Source: Veillonella_A intestinalis
Lineage (GTDB): Bacteria > Bacillota > Negativicutes > Veillonellales > Veillonellaceae
DNA length: 64,000 bases
Direction: 5' to 3'
Assembly (NCBI RefSeq): GCF_943192895.1
Contig: NZ_CALPCB010000003.1
Location: 1-64,000 of the forward strand
Positions 51,676-59,904 of the stretch are shown here, one piece after another. The translations under genes and the position numbers were made by a program. Under the pieces are notes generated by a model. The model did not search any database. It was not told the origin of the DNA and saw nothing but the letters and a program-made list of their open reading frames with translations. Each line of letters begins with the position of its first letter. Position 1 is the stretch's first letter.

Positions 51676-53436
51676 TTATCTATTTTTTTTCACTTTCGTT
51701 GCCGTAAACTCTTTTGCCATATACTGACGGAACTCTGGTGTTTCAAACCCTTTACGCCACGCGGCAAAGCCTGCTAGTTTAAGTTCAGGGATTAAATTTA
51801 ATTTATACTGCATAGACATTTCATCTTCAAACCAAACTTCAGAAATTATCGCTTTTTTATTACGTAAACCGCCAGCTATCCGTGGCTCACGACCAGTTTC
51901 GGCATACGCAATTAACATCTCACCTAAATTATCATTACCGAAACGAAGATAATTTGCCTTTAACTCATCGTCCCAAGTAACACGATCATTATATTTTGTT
52001 TTAAGAGCTTCTGCTTCAGCCATCGGCAGCGTACGACTCTTTGCTGGCCCATAATGAACCTTACCATTAGCATCTACAGAGATTGTTTTCTCCCAAATAC
52101 GCATATAATATGGAATCCCCAGTACCAATTTTTCAGGAGATATTTCACGAGTTATAGCCGTTGCATTTTCTTTAACCCAAGGATACGACGCAACTGGACC
52201 TGCTATTTTACTCCCTGCCGGAGTCTCATCATAAGCCATAAGAACAACATAATCTAGTAATTCACCTAAATGCTTACGATCATATACAAGCGACCAATTC
52301 TCACTATCTGAATACCCTGTTACATCCATGGAAACGAAAAGATTAGCCTCATGTAAACGTTTCACTAAATAAGCCACAAAACTTGTCAATTTAGTTTTAT
52401 CTTTATAATGAATATTTTCAAAATCTAAATTATAACCATCATAGCCATAGGTTAATGCATAGAGAACTAAATCATCACCAATGAGCGACCAAGATTTTTC
52501 ATTATTCAGTATTCGGCTTGTAAAATCAGGATTGAACGTATTTGTCACTAAAGGCCATACACGATATTTTTGATCCTTGTATTGGTTTACATACGCTAAT
52601 TGAATATTAGGCTTTACTGTTAATCCTTTTTCACTAATGTCAAACCAAGTTGGAGATATTATGGACGTACTCTTTTTAGCCAATGGCCCTTCATATGCAG
52701 TAGTAACAAAAGGATCAAAGACCCAAGCCACAGGACCTTGAATTTCTTTCCGCTCTCCTAAAGGTATAGAACCTAACGGCGCCGATAGTTCAATCCCCTG
52801 TTTCGTCTTAGTCGCCATCACACCAATCGCCGGTGAAATACTATTCATATCAACATATAACTGCCCGTCTAGCGTAGTGGTTGCTAACTGAATCTTGCGC
52901 TGTCCTTGCCGTGTATCACCAGCATATAACATATCTCCAGCTCGCCGTGGTACAGGTAATTGTACATATGGTTGCCCTTTTTCAGAATTTATTGGATTTA
53001 GATTTACTTGCTTATAAATCGCTAATGGCACATAAAGATGCTTACCATCCTGTATAGCCACTTCCTCTGTTGGTGATACTTGCCCATATAATGTGCGCAA
53101 TAAAATAGGTTTCGTATTTACTGCACTGAAAGTACCACTATTAGCAGTCGTGCTATCTTTCGTCACAACTACCTTTGTTTTATCTTTTAATGTAACCGCA
53201 GGGGTGGCTTCCTTTGTAACAACTGCATTACGACCTTCTTTTGTAGAAACTACATCAGTGCTTTTTTTAGTTACAACCACATTAGTATCTTCTTTAATAG
53301 TAACTACATCAGTGCCCTCTTTAGTGGCGACCACATTAGAACCTTCTTTAGTTACAACCACATCAGCGGCGTCTACCGTAGTAACTCCAATAGCTAATGA
53401 AGCAATGACTAAAGCACGTAACATCTTATATTTCAT
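51676..53436 (-). CDS. Secreted GH18-type glycoside hydrolase with 9-residue repeats
   Basis: A 586-residue exported protein. Signal peptide residues 1-24. Residues 29-100 are eight units of a nine-residue repeat of the type TKEGTDVV-, predicted extended and charged. A beta-rich region (about 108-230) resembles the copper-amine-oxidase-like N-terminal or stalk domain found in cell-wall hydrolases. The GH18 barrel fills the rest, with the catalytic DGYNLDFE at 333-340 (Asp333, Asp338, Glu340) and LVLGIPYYMRIWEK later. The nearest known relatives are spore-cortex and wall hydrolases of the YaaH/YdhD type that cut N-acetylglucosamine linkages. ATG 53436 has AAAGGATG. Confidence 0.85.
   Translation of the reverse strand: MKYKMLRALVIASLAIGVTTVDAADVVVTKEGSNVVATKEGTDVVTIKEDTNVVVTKKSTDVVSTKEGRNAVVTKEATPAVTLKDKTKVVVTKDSTTANSGTFSAVNTKPILLRTLYGQVSPTEEVAIQDGKHLYVPLAIYKQVNLNPINSEKGQPYVQLPVPRRAGDMLYAGDTRQGQRKIQLATTTLDGQLYVDMNSISPAIGVMATKTKQGIELSAPLGSIPLGERKEIQGPVAWVFDPFVTTAYEGPLAKKSTSIISPTWFDISEKGLTVKPNIQLAYVNQYKDQKYRVWPLVTNTFNPDFTSRILNNEKSWSLIGDDLVLYALTYGYDGYNLDFENIHYKDKTKLTSFVAYLVKRLHEANLFVSMDVTGYSDSENWSLVYDRKHLGELLDYVVLMAYDETPAGSKIAGPVASYPWVKENATAITREISPEKLVLGIPYYMRIWEKTISVDANGKVHYGPAKSRTLPMAEAEALKTKYNDRVTWDDELKANYLRFGNDNLGEMLIAYAETGREPRIAGGLRNKKAIISEVWFEDEMSMQYKLNLIPELKLAGFAAWRKGFETPEFRQYMAKEFTATKVKKNR
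53137..53352 (-). repeat. Eight tandem 27-bp units encoding the 9-residue repeat
   Basis: Within the hydrolase gene, eight consecutive 27-base units encode variants of TKEGTDVVT. The central units are the most similar and the outer ones are degenerate, as expected for a minisatellite that expands and contracts by slippage. Confidence 0.8.
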
Positions 53437-53510
53437 AGTACATCCTTTCATTCTATCTACCATTATCTAACTTACTTTATAGTTAAAAACAACTTTAAAA
53501 TAATGGTAGT

Positions 53511-54368
53511 TTACTCCACATGATATGTATCATAGGTCCCCAATAATTGTAAAGAAGTTGCTAAAGACCTTAGTTCTTCTAGCGCTTCCTCAATTTGAGA
53601 CCCATTGTGGGCAATTTGTAAATCTAAGAAAAATTTATAATCTCCTAAACGCCCTTTTGTAGGACGAGATTCTATTTTAACTAAATTAATTTGTCGTTTA
53701 GCAAAAATACCAAGGCATTCCCACAGAGAACCTGGGCGAAGACCATCTAGTTCACATTGTAACGATACTTTACCTGAAACTTTAGTACTGTCAAAGCCTA
53801 TTTCATAACTTGACTTCACTAAAATAAAACGCGTTAAATTAAACGCATTATCTTGTACTTCATCGGTCAATTTAAGGAGCTTATATTGCGCGCCCATAGC
53901 TTCACCGCCAATAGCTCCTAATGAAATATCTCCTGTAGACGCCACTATATGTGCGCCCTCTGCCGTAGAGGTAGTCACATGCTGAGCCACTGGCAGTATT
54001 TCTTTTAAAAAGTGCTTACACTGTCGTAATGCTTGTGGATGCGAATAAACAGCCTTTAAATTTTGTAAATTCGCCTTAGGAAGCCCCCATACATAATGAC
54101 GAATCGGCATACTAATTTCTGCTACAATTTCTACATGTTCATGGTCTGCCAAGTAATCCATCGTCGTCAAGACCGTACCACCTAATGAATTCTCTACTGG
54201 AACAAAGGCATAATCAACCTTGTTCCCCATAGCTTCTTCAATGGCTTCCTCGATAGTATGAGCTGCCTCAGTTTGCACAGTCCAACCTTGCCATTGACAA
54301 AGACGATGTAGCGCTTCTTCAGTAAAGGTCCCTCTAGGCCCTAAAAAAGATATAGTTTTCACATTCAT
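53511..54368 (-). CDS. pheA: Prephenate dehydratase
   Basis: Makes phenylpyruvate from prephenate in phenylalanine synthesis. The 285-residue protein starts with VKTISFLGPRGTFTEEAL, shows the SAEGA-like STAEGAHIVA loop and the catalytic NLTRFILV, and ends with an ACT domain (from about residue 195) carrying the ESRPTKGRLGDY motif for phenylalanine feedback. There is no chorismate mutase fusion. ATG 54368 with GGGAGGAG is preferred over an open frame 16 codons longer. It is divergent from lgt. Confidence 0.95.
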   Translation of the reverse strand: MNVKTISFLGPRGTFTEEALHRLCQWQGWTVQTEAAHTIEEAIEEAMGNKVDYAFVPVENSLGGTVLTTMDYLADHEHVEIVAEISMPIRHYVWGLPKANLQNLKAVYSHPQALRQCKHFLKEILPVAQHVTTSTAEGAHIVASTGDISLGAIGGEAMGAQYKLLKLTDEVQDNAFNLTRFILVKSSYEIGFDSTKVSGKVSLQCELDGLRPGSLWECLGIFAKRQINLVKIESRPTKGRLGDYKFFLDLQIAHNGSQIEEALEELRSLATSLQLLGTYDTYHVE

Positions 54369-54424
54369 CGTCTCCTCCCAATTTGCCTCGCTAATGCCAT
54401 AGCCCCACTCATACAATAATTTTT

Positions 54425-54453
54425 ATTATAACATATGCCCTTTTTATTGTCAT
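54425..54453 (-). promoter_or_regulatory. Promoter of pheA
   Basis: ATGACA at 54448-54453 and TATAAT at 54425-54430 with a 17-base spacer on the minus strand. The -35 overlaps the -35 of the divergent lgt promoter. Confidence 0.55.
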
Positions 54454-54475
54454 AAGAATAGACCTCCGTTATAAT
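54447..54475 (+). promoter_or_regulatory. Promoter of lgt
   Basis: TTGTCA at 54447-54452 and a perfect TATAAT at 54470-54475 with a 17-base spacer, about 30 bases before the lgt start. Confidence 0.7.
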
Positions 54476-54504
54476 GAAAGAGATATTAATTACAGGAGGT
54501 TCCT

Positions 54505-55431
54505 ATGCATCAGTATTTATTCTATATCGGTGACTTTCCAGTCCGAGCTTACGGACTACTTTTATCGCTAGGCATTTTTTGTGCCGCTGCCGTTGGTTAT
54601 TTCTTGTTGAAAAAGGATGGCCGTGGCTGGCATGTCCACATGGTGGATTTTGCCATTTATACAGGCATTGCTGGCATTATAGGGGCCCGTTTATGGGATG
54701 TCTTTTTCTTTGACTGGCACTATTATCAACATCATCTACTAGAAATTCCCTTCGTTTGGCAAGGTGGCATGGCTATTCAAGGTGGTGTTATTTTAGGCAC
54801 CTTAGTCGGCATTTGGTATGTAAAACGACAAGGTATCGATCCTTGGGCATTTGCTGATATCTTTGTACCAGCCCTCATTCTAGGTCAATCCGTAGGGCGC
54901 ATGGCCAATCTTATGAATGGCGATGCCTTTGGTCACCCTACAGGCGGAAATTTTGGGATTCTCTATCCTGAAACAACCCTAGCCTTTAAAACGTATGGCG
55001 CTCAGCCCCTCTGGCCTGCCGAAATCTGGGAAGGCCAAATTGATATCTTAATTTTTGTTATACTTTTACTATTCAATACAACTAAACATAAAAAAGGCCA
55101 AACTTTTGTATTATATGCTGTACTTTACTCAGCTGCTCGCTTCTTCCTAGAATTCTTGCGCGGTGACTATGTTAATCTCACTATGGGCCTAAAATCAGCA
55201 CAAATGACAAGCTTAGCTGTAATAATTGTAGGCATTATCGTCTTTATTATTTTACAAATTAAAGGTAAATATGATGAGCATGTATTATTAGCCCATGAAG
55301 CTGCTGACCAAGCAGCTACTTCTAGTAATAAAGGCAAACAAACTACCAATAATCATAAAAATAATGCTTCAGCGACTAATAATCATAAAAATGATACTAC
55401 AACAGCTAAGAAACATACTAAACGAAAATAA
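54505..55431 (+). CDS. lgt: Prolipoprotein diacylglyceryl transferase
   Basis: Inner-membrane enzyme of 308 residues that attaches diacylglycerol to the lipobox cysteine of prolipoproteins. Seven hydrophobic helices are visible. The family signature region reads GQSVGRMANLMNGDAFG with conserved Arg, Asn and acidic residue, preceded by the GGMAIQGGVI segment. GGAGG is five bases before the ATG. The last 40 residues form an Asn/His/Lys/Thr-rich tail with repeated NNHKN units, longer and more polar than usual. Its substrates include the lipoprotein at 4412-4993. Confidence 0.95.
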   Translation: MHQYLFYIGDFPVRAYGLLLSLGIFCAAAVGYFLLKKDGRGWHVHMVDFAIYTGIAGIIGARLWDVFFFDWHYYQHHLLEIPFVWQGGMAIQGGVILGTLVGIWYVKRQGIDPWAFADIFVPALILGQSVGRMANLMNGDAFGHPTGGNFGILYPETTLAFKTYGAQPLWPAEIWEGQIDILIFVILLLFNTTKHKKGQTFVLYAVLYSAARFFLEFLRGDYVNLTMGLKSAQMTSLAVIIVGIIVFIILQIKGKYDEHVLLAHEAADQAATSSNKGKQTTNNHKNNASATNNHKNDTTTAKKHTKRK

Positions 55432-55498
55432 CTACAGCTTCCCAAATTGCATATTATAGTAATTACCTTACAAGCACATAAAGATTTCTTTATAAAAT

Positions 55499-55536
55499 GC
55501 CCCTACTATTAGATTTATTTAGCTAATAGTAGGGGC
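55499..55536. terminator. Bidirectional terminator after lgt
   Basis: GCCCCTACTATTAG and CTAATAGTAGGGGC pair perfectly over 14 bases with a ten-base loop. It lies 68 bases past the lgt stop on one side and 10 bases past the end of the tiny frame at 55546-55617 on the other. Confidence 0.8.
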
Positions 55537-55545
55537 TAATTCATA

Positions 55546-55617
55546 CTACTTTTTAAAATGTGAGAATATAGACTCAAAATATATGTATACGACAAATTCC
55601 TTGTATTTATCACTCAT
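55546..55617 (-). CDS. Possible 23-residue small protein
   Basis: The frame MSDKYKEFVVYIYFESIFSHFKK starts at ATG 55617 with AAAGGA about nine bases upstream and ends with TAG ten bases before a strong terminator. It has an aromatic/aliphatic centre flanked by lysines, like many small membrane-associated peptides. A promoter-like TTGTGC-17-TATACT lies just upstream, although it would give a very short leader. I do not recognise the sequence. The spacing of ribosome site, frame and terminator is the only evidence. Confidence 0.4.
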   Translation of the reverse strand: MSDKYKEFVVYIYFESIFSHFKK

Positions 55618-55636
55618 CAATACTATCCTTTCAGTA

Positions 55637-55665
55637 AGTATATCTTTTTTTACAAGAACGCACAA
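55637..55665 (-). promoter_or_regulatory. Possible promoter of the 23-codon frame
   Basis: TTGTGC at 55660-55665 and TATACT at 55637-55642 with a 17-base spacer. The start of transcription would fall only about 13 bases before the ATG, so either the leader is very short or another promoter is used. Confidence 0.3.
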
Positions 55666-55749
55666 TTTTGTAAGGTACTACCTAAAATAAAAGTATTCAT
55701 CTGATTACTAATCTTAAGTTACTATGGACTCTTATATATTATTTTATAT

Positions 55750-56307
55750 TTATTTCTTATAGTACTTCCATATATAAACGGTTAAAGCAATGAGTGTATA
55801 AGCATCGAAGGCCAGAATAAAAGATGTCACATTAGCCACACGCACAATTAAATGAACATGTAGCCAAATAAGGAAAATACCAAGCACAATGGTCCTATGT
55901 AACCATCGACGTAACTTAGAAGGACGTAACGTCATCATACTTACCATCGCACCTACTACAATGATACCGCCACTTATGCCTGTATATACAACCTCCTCAT
56001 GCATAGAGAAGCTCATATAATAGTGTATCAAACCAAGCAATACACTCAATGGCCCCAATAGTCGATGTAAATGCAAATTAAAACCTGGCCAAATTTTCGA
56101 AGTCATTCGATTTATATAGCTAAGACCACTCATTAATACAAGCGCTATTAACCAGGCTACATAAGCTAAAATCGCTATATTATAACTGATTAAATTATAA
56201 GGCGTTTCCACCAAACCTTGACTTAAAAATAGCATTAATGGTAAGGCTAACCCAACAGTAAGTAAAATAGCTACCACTAAAGTTTGTCCATAACGAGCTA
56301 AATTCAT
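55750..56307 (-). CDS. Ferric reductase-like heme membrane protein
   Basis: A 185-residue membrane protein with five to six hydrophobic helices. Histidines are placed at helix positions suited to heme binding: His79 and His81 (FNLHLHRLLG), His95 (LGLIHYYM), His137 (RRWLHRTIV), and His150 and His152 (WLHVHL). The pattern resembles the ferric-reductase-like transmembrane domain. There is no flavin or NAD domain, so it would need a partner. GGGGGAG precedes the start. It is apparently monocistronic. The function is inferred from the fold only. Confidence 0.65.
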   Translation of the reverse strand: MNLARYGQTLVVAILLTVGLALPLMLFLSQGLVETPYNLISYNIAILAYVAWLIALVLMSGLSYINRMTSKIWPGFNLHLHRLLGPLSVLLGLIHYYMSFSMHEEVVYTGISGGIIVVGAMVSMMTLRPSKLRRWLHRTIVLGIFLIWLHVHLIVRVANVTSFILAFDAYTLIALTVYIWKYYKK

Positions 56308-56611
56308 TTGTAACTCCCCCTATTTCTTCTTTTTCTTCATAACAAAACAACAATAGATCCTCCAACGTTAACGCAATACATACTGAACCTTTGTAGAAAC
56401 TACTATTAGCCTACCGCTTGAAGTTAACTCAAAGTCAAGCCTATTTTGAATCAACATTAATAATAAAAAAAGCAATCAATATTATCCTTTAGCCTTCAAA
56501 AGACTTTAGGTATACTGATTGCTTTTTATTTTGATTTTTAAAACTGGTAATAACCGACAATTAATGACTAGTTACTACTGTACTATGAATAAAACTCTTA
56601 TTCCTACCCAA
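56308..56611. other. Intergenic region between hslU and the heme membrane protein
   Basis: Holds the hslU terminator at 56467-56527 and a short GCTTGA/TCAAGC repeat at about 56416-56440. No gene is seen. Confidence 0.6.
56467..56527 (-). terminator. Terminator after hslU
   Basis: AAAAAGCAATCA and TGATTGCTTTTT form a 12-base stem around a 37-base loop, about 85 bases past the hslU stop, with T-runs on either strand. Confidence 0.65.
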
Positions 56612-58015
56612 TTATAAAATGTAATTAGATAAATCTACATCCTGTACAATTGTACCCAAACGCTCTTCCACCATTTCAGCCGTAATAGTAACATCCACTT
56701 CTTCAGCTGGTGGTGCATTAAAGGAAATATCTTGTAGTAATTTTTCTAAAATCGTATGCAAACGACGAGCCCCAATATCTTCTGTTTCATTATTGACGCG
56801 ATATGCCAATTCAGCAATTTTATCAATGGCTTCTTCTTTAAAGTGGATTGTTACTTTATCCGCTTTCAACAACATATGATATTGTTTTAACAAGGCTTGT
56901 TGTGGTGTTGTTAAGATTTCTTTAAAATCTTCTTGTGTAAGACTGTTTAATTCTACCCGAATTGGGAAACGCCCCTGTAGTTCAGGAATTAAATCAGATG
57001 GTTTAGACACATGGAAAGCACCTGCTGCAATAAACAAAATATGCTCCGTTTTAATAGGTCCATATTTAGTATTGACGGTAGCCCCTTCTACGATAGGCAA
57101 AATATCTCGTTGTACCCCTTCACGCGATACATCAGGGCCTGATTGACCATTACGAGCTGCTATTTTATCAAATTCGTCAATGAAGACTATACCTTCTTGT
57201 TCCGTTAATTGAACCGCACGGTCATTTACAGCATCCATATCTAATAATTTTTGTGCTTCTTCTTGGATGAAGATTTTACGGGCTTGCCCTACCGTAGTAT
57301 GACGTTTTTTCTTTTTCTTAGGCAATAAATTACCAAACATTTCTGAAATATCTGTCCCCATACTATCAGGAGCTCCGTTTAAGGGCATAGCAAAAGCTTT
57401 CGCTTGCTCTTCTACTTCAATTTCAATCTCACGGCTATCCATAAGACCGTTTTTTAATTGTTCGTAGAACTGAGTCCGCTTCTCAGACATTTCTGGCGTT
57501 TCTGGCTCTTTCTTTTCTTCTTCTTTTGTTTCATCAGGATTAGCAAATAGCACTTCTAAAGGATTTGTCATCTTTTTAGAAGATTCATTTTCCTTTTTAG
57601 GCCAAAGAATTTGTAATAAACGCTTATTAGCTAATTCTTCTGCTTTTTCTTGCTGGCCTTCCATCATTTCTTCTTTGACCATACGAACAGCATTTTCTAC
57701 TAAATCACGAATCATTTGATCCACATCACGACCTACATAGCCAACTTCTGTGAATTTAGTAGCTTCCACCTTAACAAAAGGTGCTTTTACCAACTTAGCC
57801 ATACGACGAGCCAATTCTGTTTTACCAACCCCAGTAGGGCCAATTAAGAGAATATTTTTTGGCGTATATTCTTCACGTACATCTTCTGGTAACTGTTTAG
57901 CACGCCAACGATTACGCAAGGCAATGGCTACCATTTTTTTGGCTTCTTTTTGGCCAATAACATATTTATCTAACTCGGCCACAATCTGGCGAGGTGTAAA
58001 ATTGTTACTATCCAT
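56612..58015 (-). CDS. hslU: ATP-dependent protease ATPase subunit HslU
   Basis: A 467-residue AAA+ unfoldase. Walker A is GPTGVGKT at residues 59-66, Walker B is VFIDEFDKIA, and a charged insertion (I domain, about 110-240) with Glu/Lys-rich stretches selects substrates. The C-terminus ends DLSNYIL, the docking tail inserted into HslV. AGGAGAGG is well placed. It follows hslV by 18 bases in the trmFO-hslV-hslU run. No codY follows, unlike in Bacilli. Confidence 0.97.
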   Translation of the reverse strand: MDSNNFTPRQIVAELDKYVIGQKEAKKMVAIALRNRWRAKQLPEDVREEYTPKNILLIGPTGVGKTELARRMAKLVKAPFVKVEATKFTEVGYVGRDVDQMIRDLVENAVRMVKEEMMEGQQEKAEELANKRLLQILWPKKENESSKKMTNPLEVLFANPDETKEEEKKEPETPEMSEKRTQFYEQLKNGLMDSREIEIEVEEQAKAFAMPLNGAPDSMGTDISEMFGNLLPKKKKKRHTTVGQARKIFIQEEAQKLLDMDAVNDRAVQLTEQEGIVFIDEFDKIAARNGQSGPDVSREGVQRDILPIVEGATVNTKYGPIKTEHILFIAAGAFHVSKPSDLIPELQGRFPIRVELNSLTQEDFKEILTTPQQALLKQYHMLLKADKVTIHFKEEAIDKIAELAYRVNNETEDIGARRLHTILEKLLQDISFNAPPAEEVDVTITAEMVEERLGTIVQDVDLSNYIL

Positions 58016-58033
58016 TCAATCCTCTCCTATATC

Positions 58034-58576
58034 TTATTTAAGTTCTTCAACGATAACATTGTGGTTAGTGTATACACAAATATCAGCAGCAATATGCAAT
58101 GCCTTTTCAGCAATTTCACGAGCATTTAAATCCGTATTACTAGCTAATGCCCGCGCTGCCGCTAATGCATAATTACCACCAGACCCAATAGCACAAATTC
58201 CATCATCAGGCTCAATAACTTCACCATTACCCGATACCAATAAAATTGTCTTGCCATCCGATACTAACAATAGGGCTTCTAAATTGCGCAACATTTTATC
58301 ACTACGCCATTCTTTAGCTAATTCAACAGCACTGCGCACTAACTGACCATTATACTGATTTAATTTAGCTTCAAATTTATCAAATAAAGTAAACGCATCA
58401 GCTACAGAACCAGCAAAGCCAGAAATCACTTTACCATTATATAAGCGGCGAACTTTTTGGGCCGTATTTTTCATAACTACACTTTGCCCCATTGTAACTT
58501 GTCCATCACCAGCAATAGCAATTGCATCATTACGTTTTACAGCGCATATGGTAGTGGCATGAAATTCTACACTCAT
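58034..58576 (-). CDS. hslV: ATP-dependent protease peptidase subunit HslV
   Basis: Proteasome-like peptidase of 180 residues. The catalytic threonine is Thr8 in FHATTICAV, exposed after removal of a seven-residue propeptide. IAGDGQVTMGQ and SGFAGSVADAFTLF complete the family signature. Twelve subunits form two rings that pair with HslU. AAGGAGG is ten bases before the ATG, which follows the trmFO stop by one base. Confidence 0.97.
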   Translation of the reverse strand: MSVEFHATTICAVKRNDAIAIAGDGQVTMGQSVVMKNTAQKVRRLYNGKVISGFAGSVADAFTLFDKFEAKLNQYNGQLVRSAVELAKEWRSDKMLRNLEALLLVSDGKTILLVSGNGEVIEPDDGICAIGSGGNYALAAARALASNTDLNAREIAEKALHIAADICVYTNHNVIVEELK

Positions 58577-58577
58577 T

Positions 58578-59888
58578 CTAAATGTCCTCCTTAAGGGTTG
58601 CTAAGGTCTCTAACGCCCGTTGAGCAATAAGACCATTTTTTTCTTTTTTCTTGCGGACCTTAGTAGGCCATGGCTCCATTATACCAAAATTAATATTCAT
58701 TGGTTGGAAGTCAGAACCTTCATATTCGCTAATATAGTGACTTAATCCACCTAGTGCTGTTGTTCTAGGGAAACTAATTCCTTCTTTGTCAGCTAATACA
58801 CGGCTTACCTGAATACCTACCATTAAACCTGAAGCGGCAGACTCTAAATAGCCTTCTACCCCTGTCATCTGACCAGCAAAGAACAAACGTGGATCTGCTT
58901 TTAATTGGAAAAATTCATTCAATAATGTAGGTGAATTAATGTATGTATTACGATGCATAACACCATAACGAACAAATTCAGCATTTTCTAAGCCTGGAAT
59001 CATAGAAAATACTCGTTTTTGTTCGCCCCATTTTAAATGGGTTTGAAAGCCTACTAAATTAAACATAGTAGCTTCTTTATTTTCTTTGCGAAGTTGTACT
59101 ACTGCATAAGATTCTTCACCAGTCCGTTTATCTACTAAGCCAACGGGCTTCAACGGACCATAGCGCAATGTATCAATACCACGGGAAGCCATAATTTCTA
59201 CAGGCATACAACCTTCAAAATATTGTTCTTTTTCAAATTCTTTTAACTCTGTCACTTCCGCCGTTGTTAAAGCCTCCCAAAAGGCTTTATATTCTTCTTC
59301 GGTCATAGGGCAATTTAAATAATCTGCATCCCCTTTATCATATCGCGAAGCAGCAAATACTTTATCATAATTTAATGACTCTGCAGTCACAATCGGAGCG
59401 GCCGCATCATAGAAATAGAAATCGCCAGTACCAGTCTTTGCTTTTACTTGCTCAGCCAATGCTTCGGACATTAAAGGCCCAGCCGCTACGATTACGATTC
59501 CATCAGTAGGTAATTCAGTCACTTCTTCACGTACAACCGTAATCATAGGATGATTTGTTAAACGCTCAGTTACCATTTGACTAAATAAATGTCTATCAAC
59601 CGCCAGTGCGCCACCAGCTGGAACTGCTGTAGCATCAGCACAAGCCATAATAATAGAATCAAGTTGACGCATTTCTTCTTTTAAAAGCCCCACTGCATTT
59701 TCAATATTACCAGCCCGTAATGAATTACTGCATACCAATTCAGCAAACTGTTCCGTATGATGAGCTGGCGAAGTTCGTTGTGGCCGCATTTCATATAAGG
59801 TAACAGGAATATTGCGTTTTGCTAATTGCCACGCTGCTTCAGAACCTGCCAAACCTGCACCAATAATCGTAACTTTCGATGTAGTCAC
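58578..59888 (-). CDS. trmFO: Folate/FAD-dependent tRNA U54 methyltransferase TrmFO
   Basis: Makes ribothymidine at position 54 of tRNA using methylenetetrahydrofolate and FADH2. The 436-residue protein begins with the FAD-binding fold IIGAGLAGSEAAWQLAKR. It carries the catalytic cysteines in LVCSNSLRAG and YFEGCMPVEIMASRG and ends with GGLSHYISEYEG. The start is GTG at 59888 with AAGGAGG five bases before it. It lies between topA and hslV, the Firmicutes order. Confidence 0.96.
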   Translation of the reverse strand: MTTSKVTIIGAGLAGSEAAWQLAKRNIPVTLYEMRPQRTSPAHHTEQFAELVCSNSLRAGNIENAVGLLKEEMRQLDSIIMACADATAVPAGGALAVDRHLFSQMVTERLTNHPMITVVREEVTELPTDGIVIVAAGPLMSEALAEQVKAKTGTGDFYFYDAAAPIVTAESLNYDKVFAASRYDKGDADYLNCPMTEEEYKAFWEALTTAEVTELKEFEKEQYFEGCMPVEIMASRGIDTLRYGPLKPVGLVDKRTGEESYAVVQLRKENKEATMFNLVGFQTHLKWGEQKRVFSMIPGLENAEFVRYGVMHRNTYINSPTLLNEFFQLKADPRLFFAGQMTGVEGYLESAASGLMVGIQVSRVLADKEGISFPRTTALGGLSHYISEYEGSDFQPMNINFGIMEPWPTKVRKKKEKNGLIAQRALETLATLKEDI

Positions 59889-59904
59889 AATAGCCTCCTT
59901 TATA

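Larger units (their letters stand above)
55432..55749. other. Intergenic region with a terminator and a possible tiny gene
   Basis: These 318 bases hold the hairpin at 55499-55536 and a 23-codon frame at 55546-55617 on the minus strand. The rest is AT-rich and featureless. Confidence 0.6.

Noticed and set aside
53093..53470. A 125-codon plus-strand frame opposite the hydrolase repeats
   Set aside because: Its repeated Val/Thr sequence is the complement of the 27-base repeat units, which keep several frames open; no start signal.
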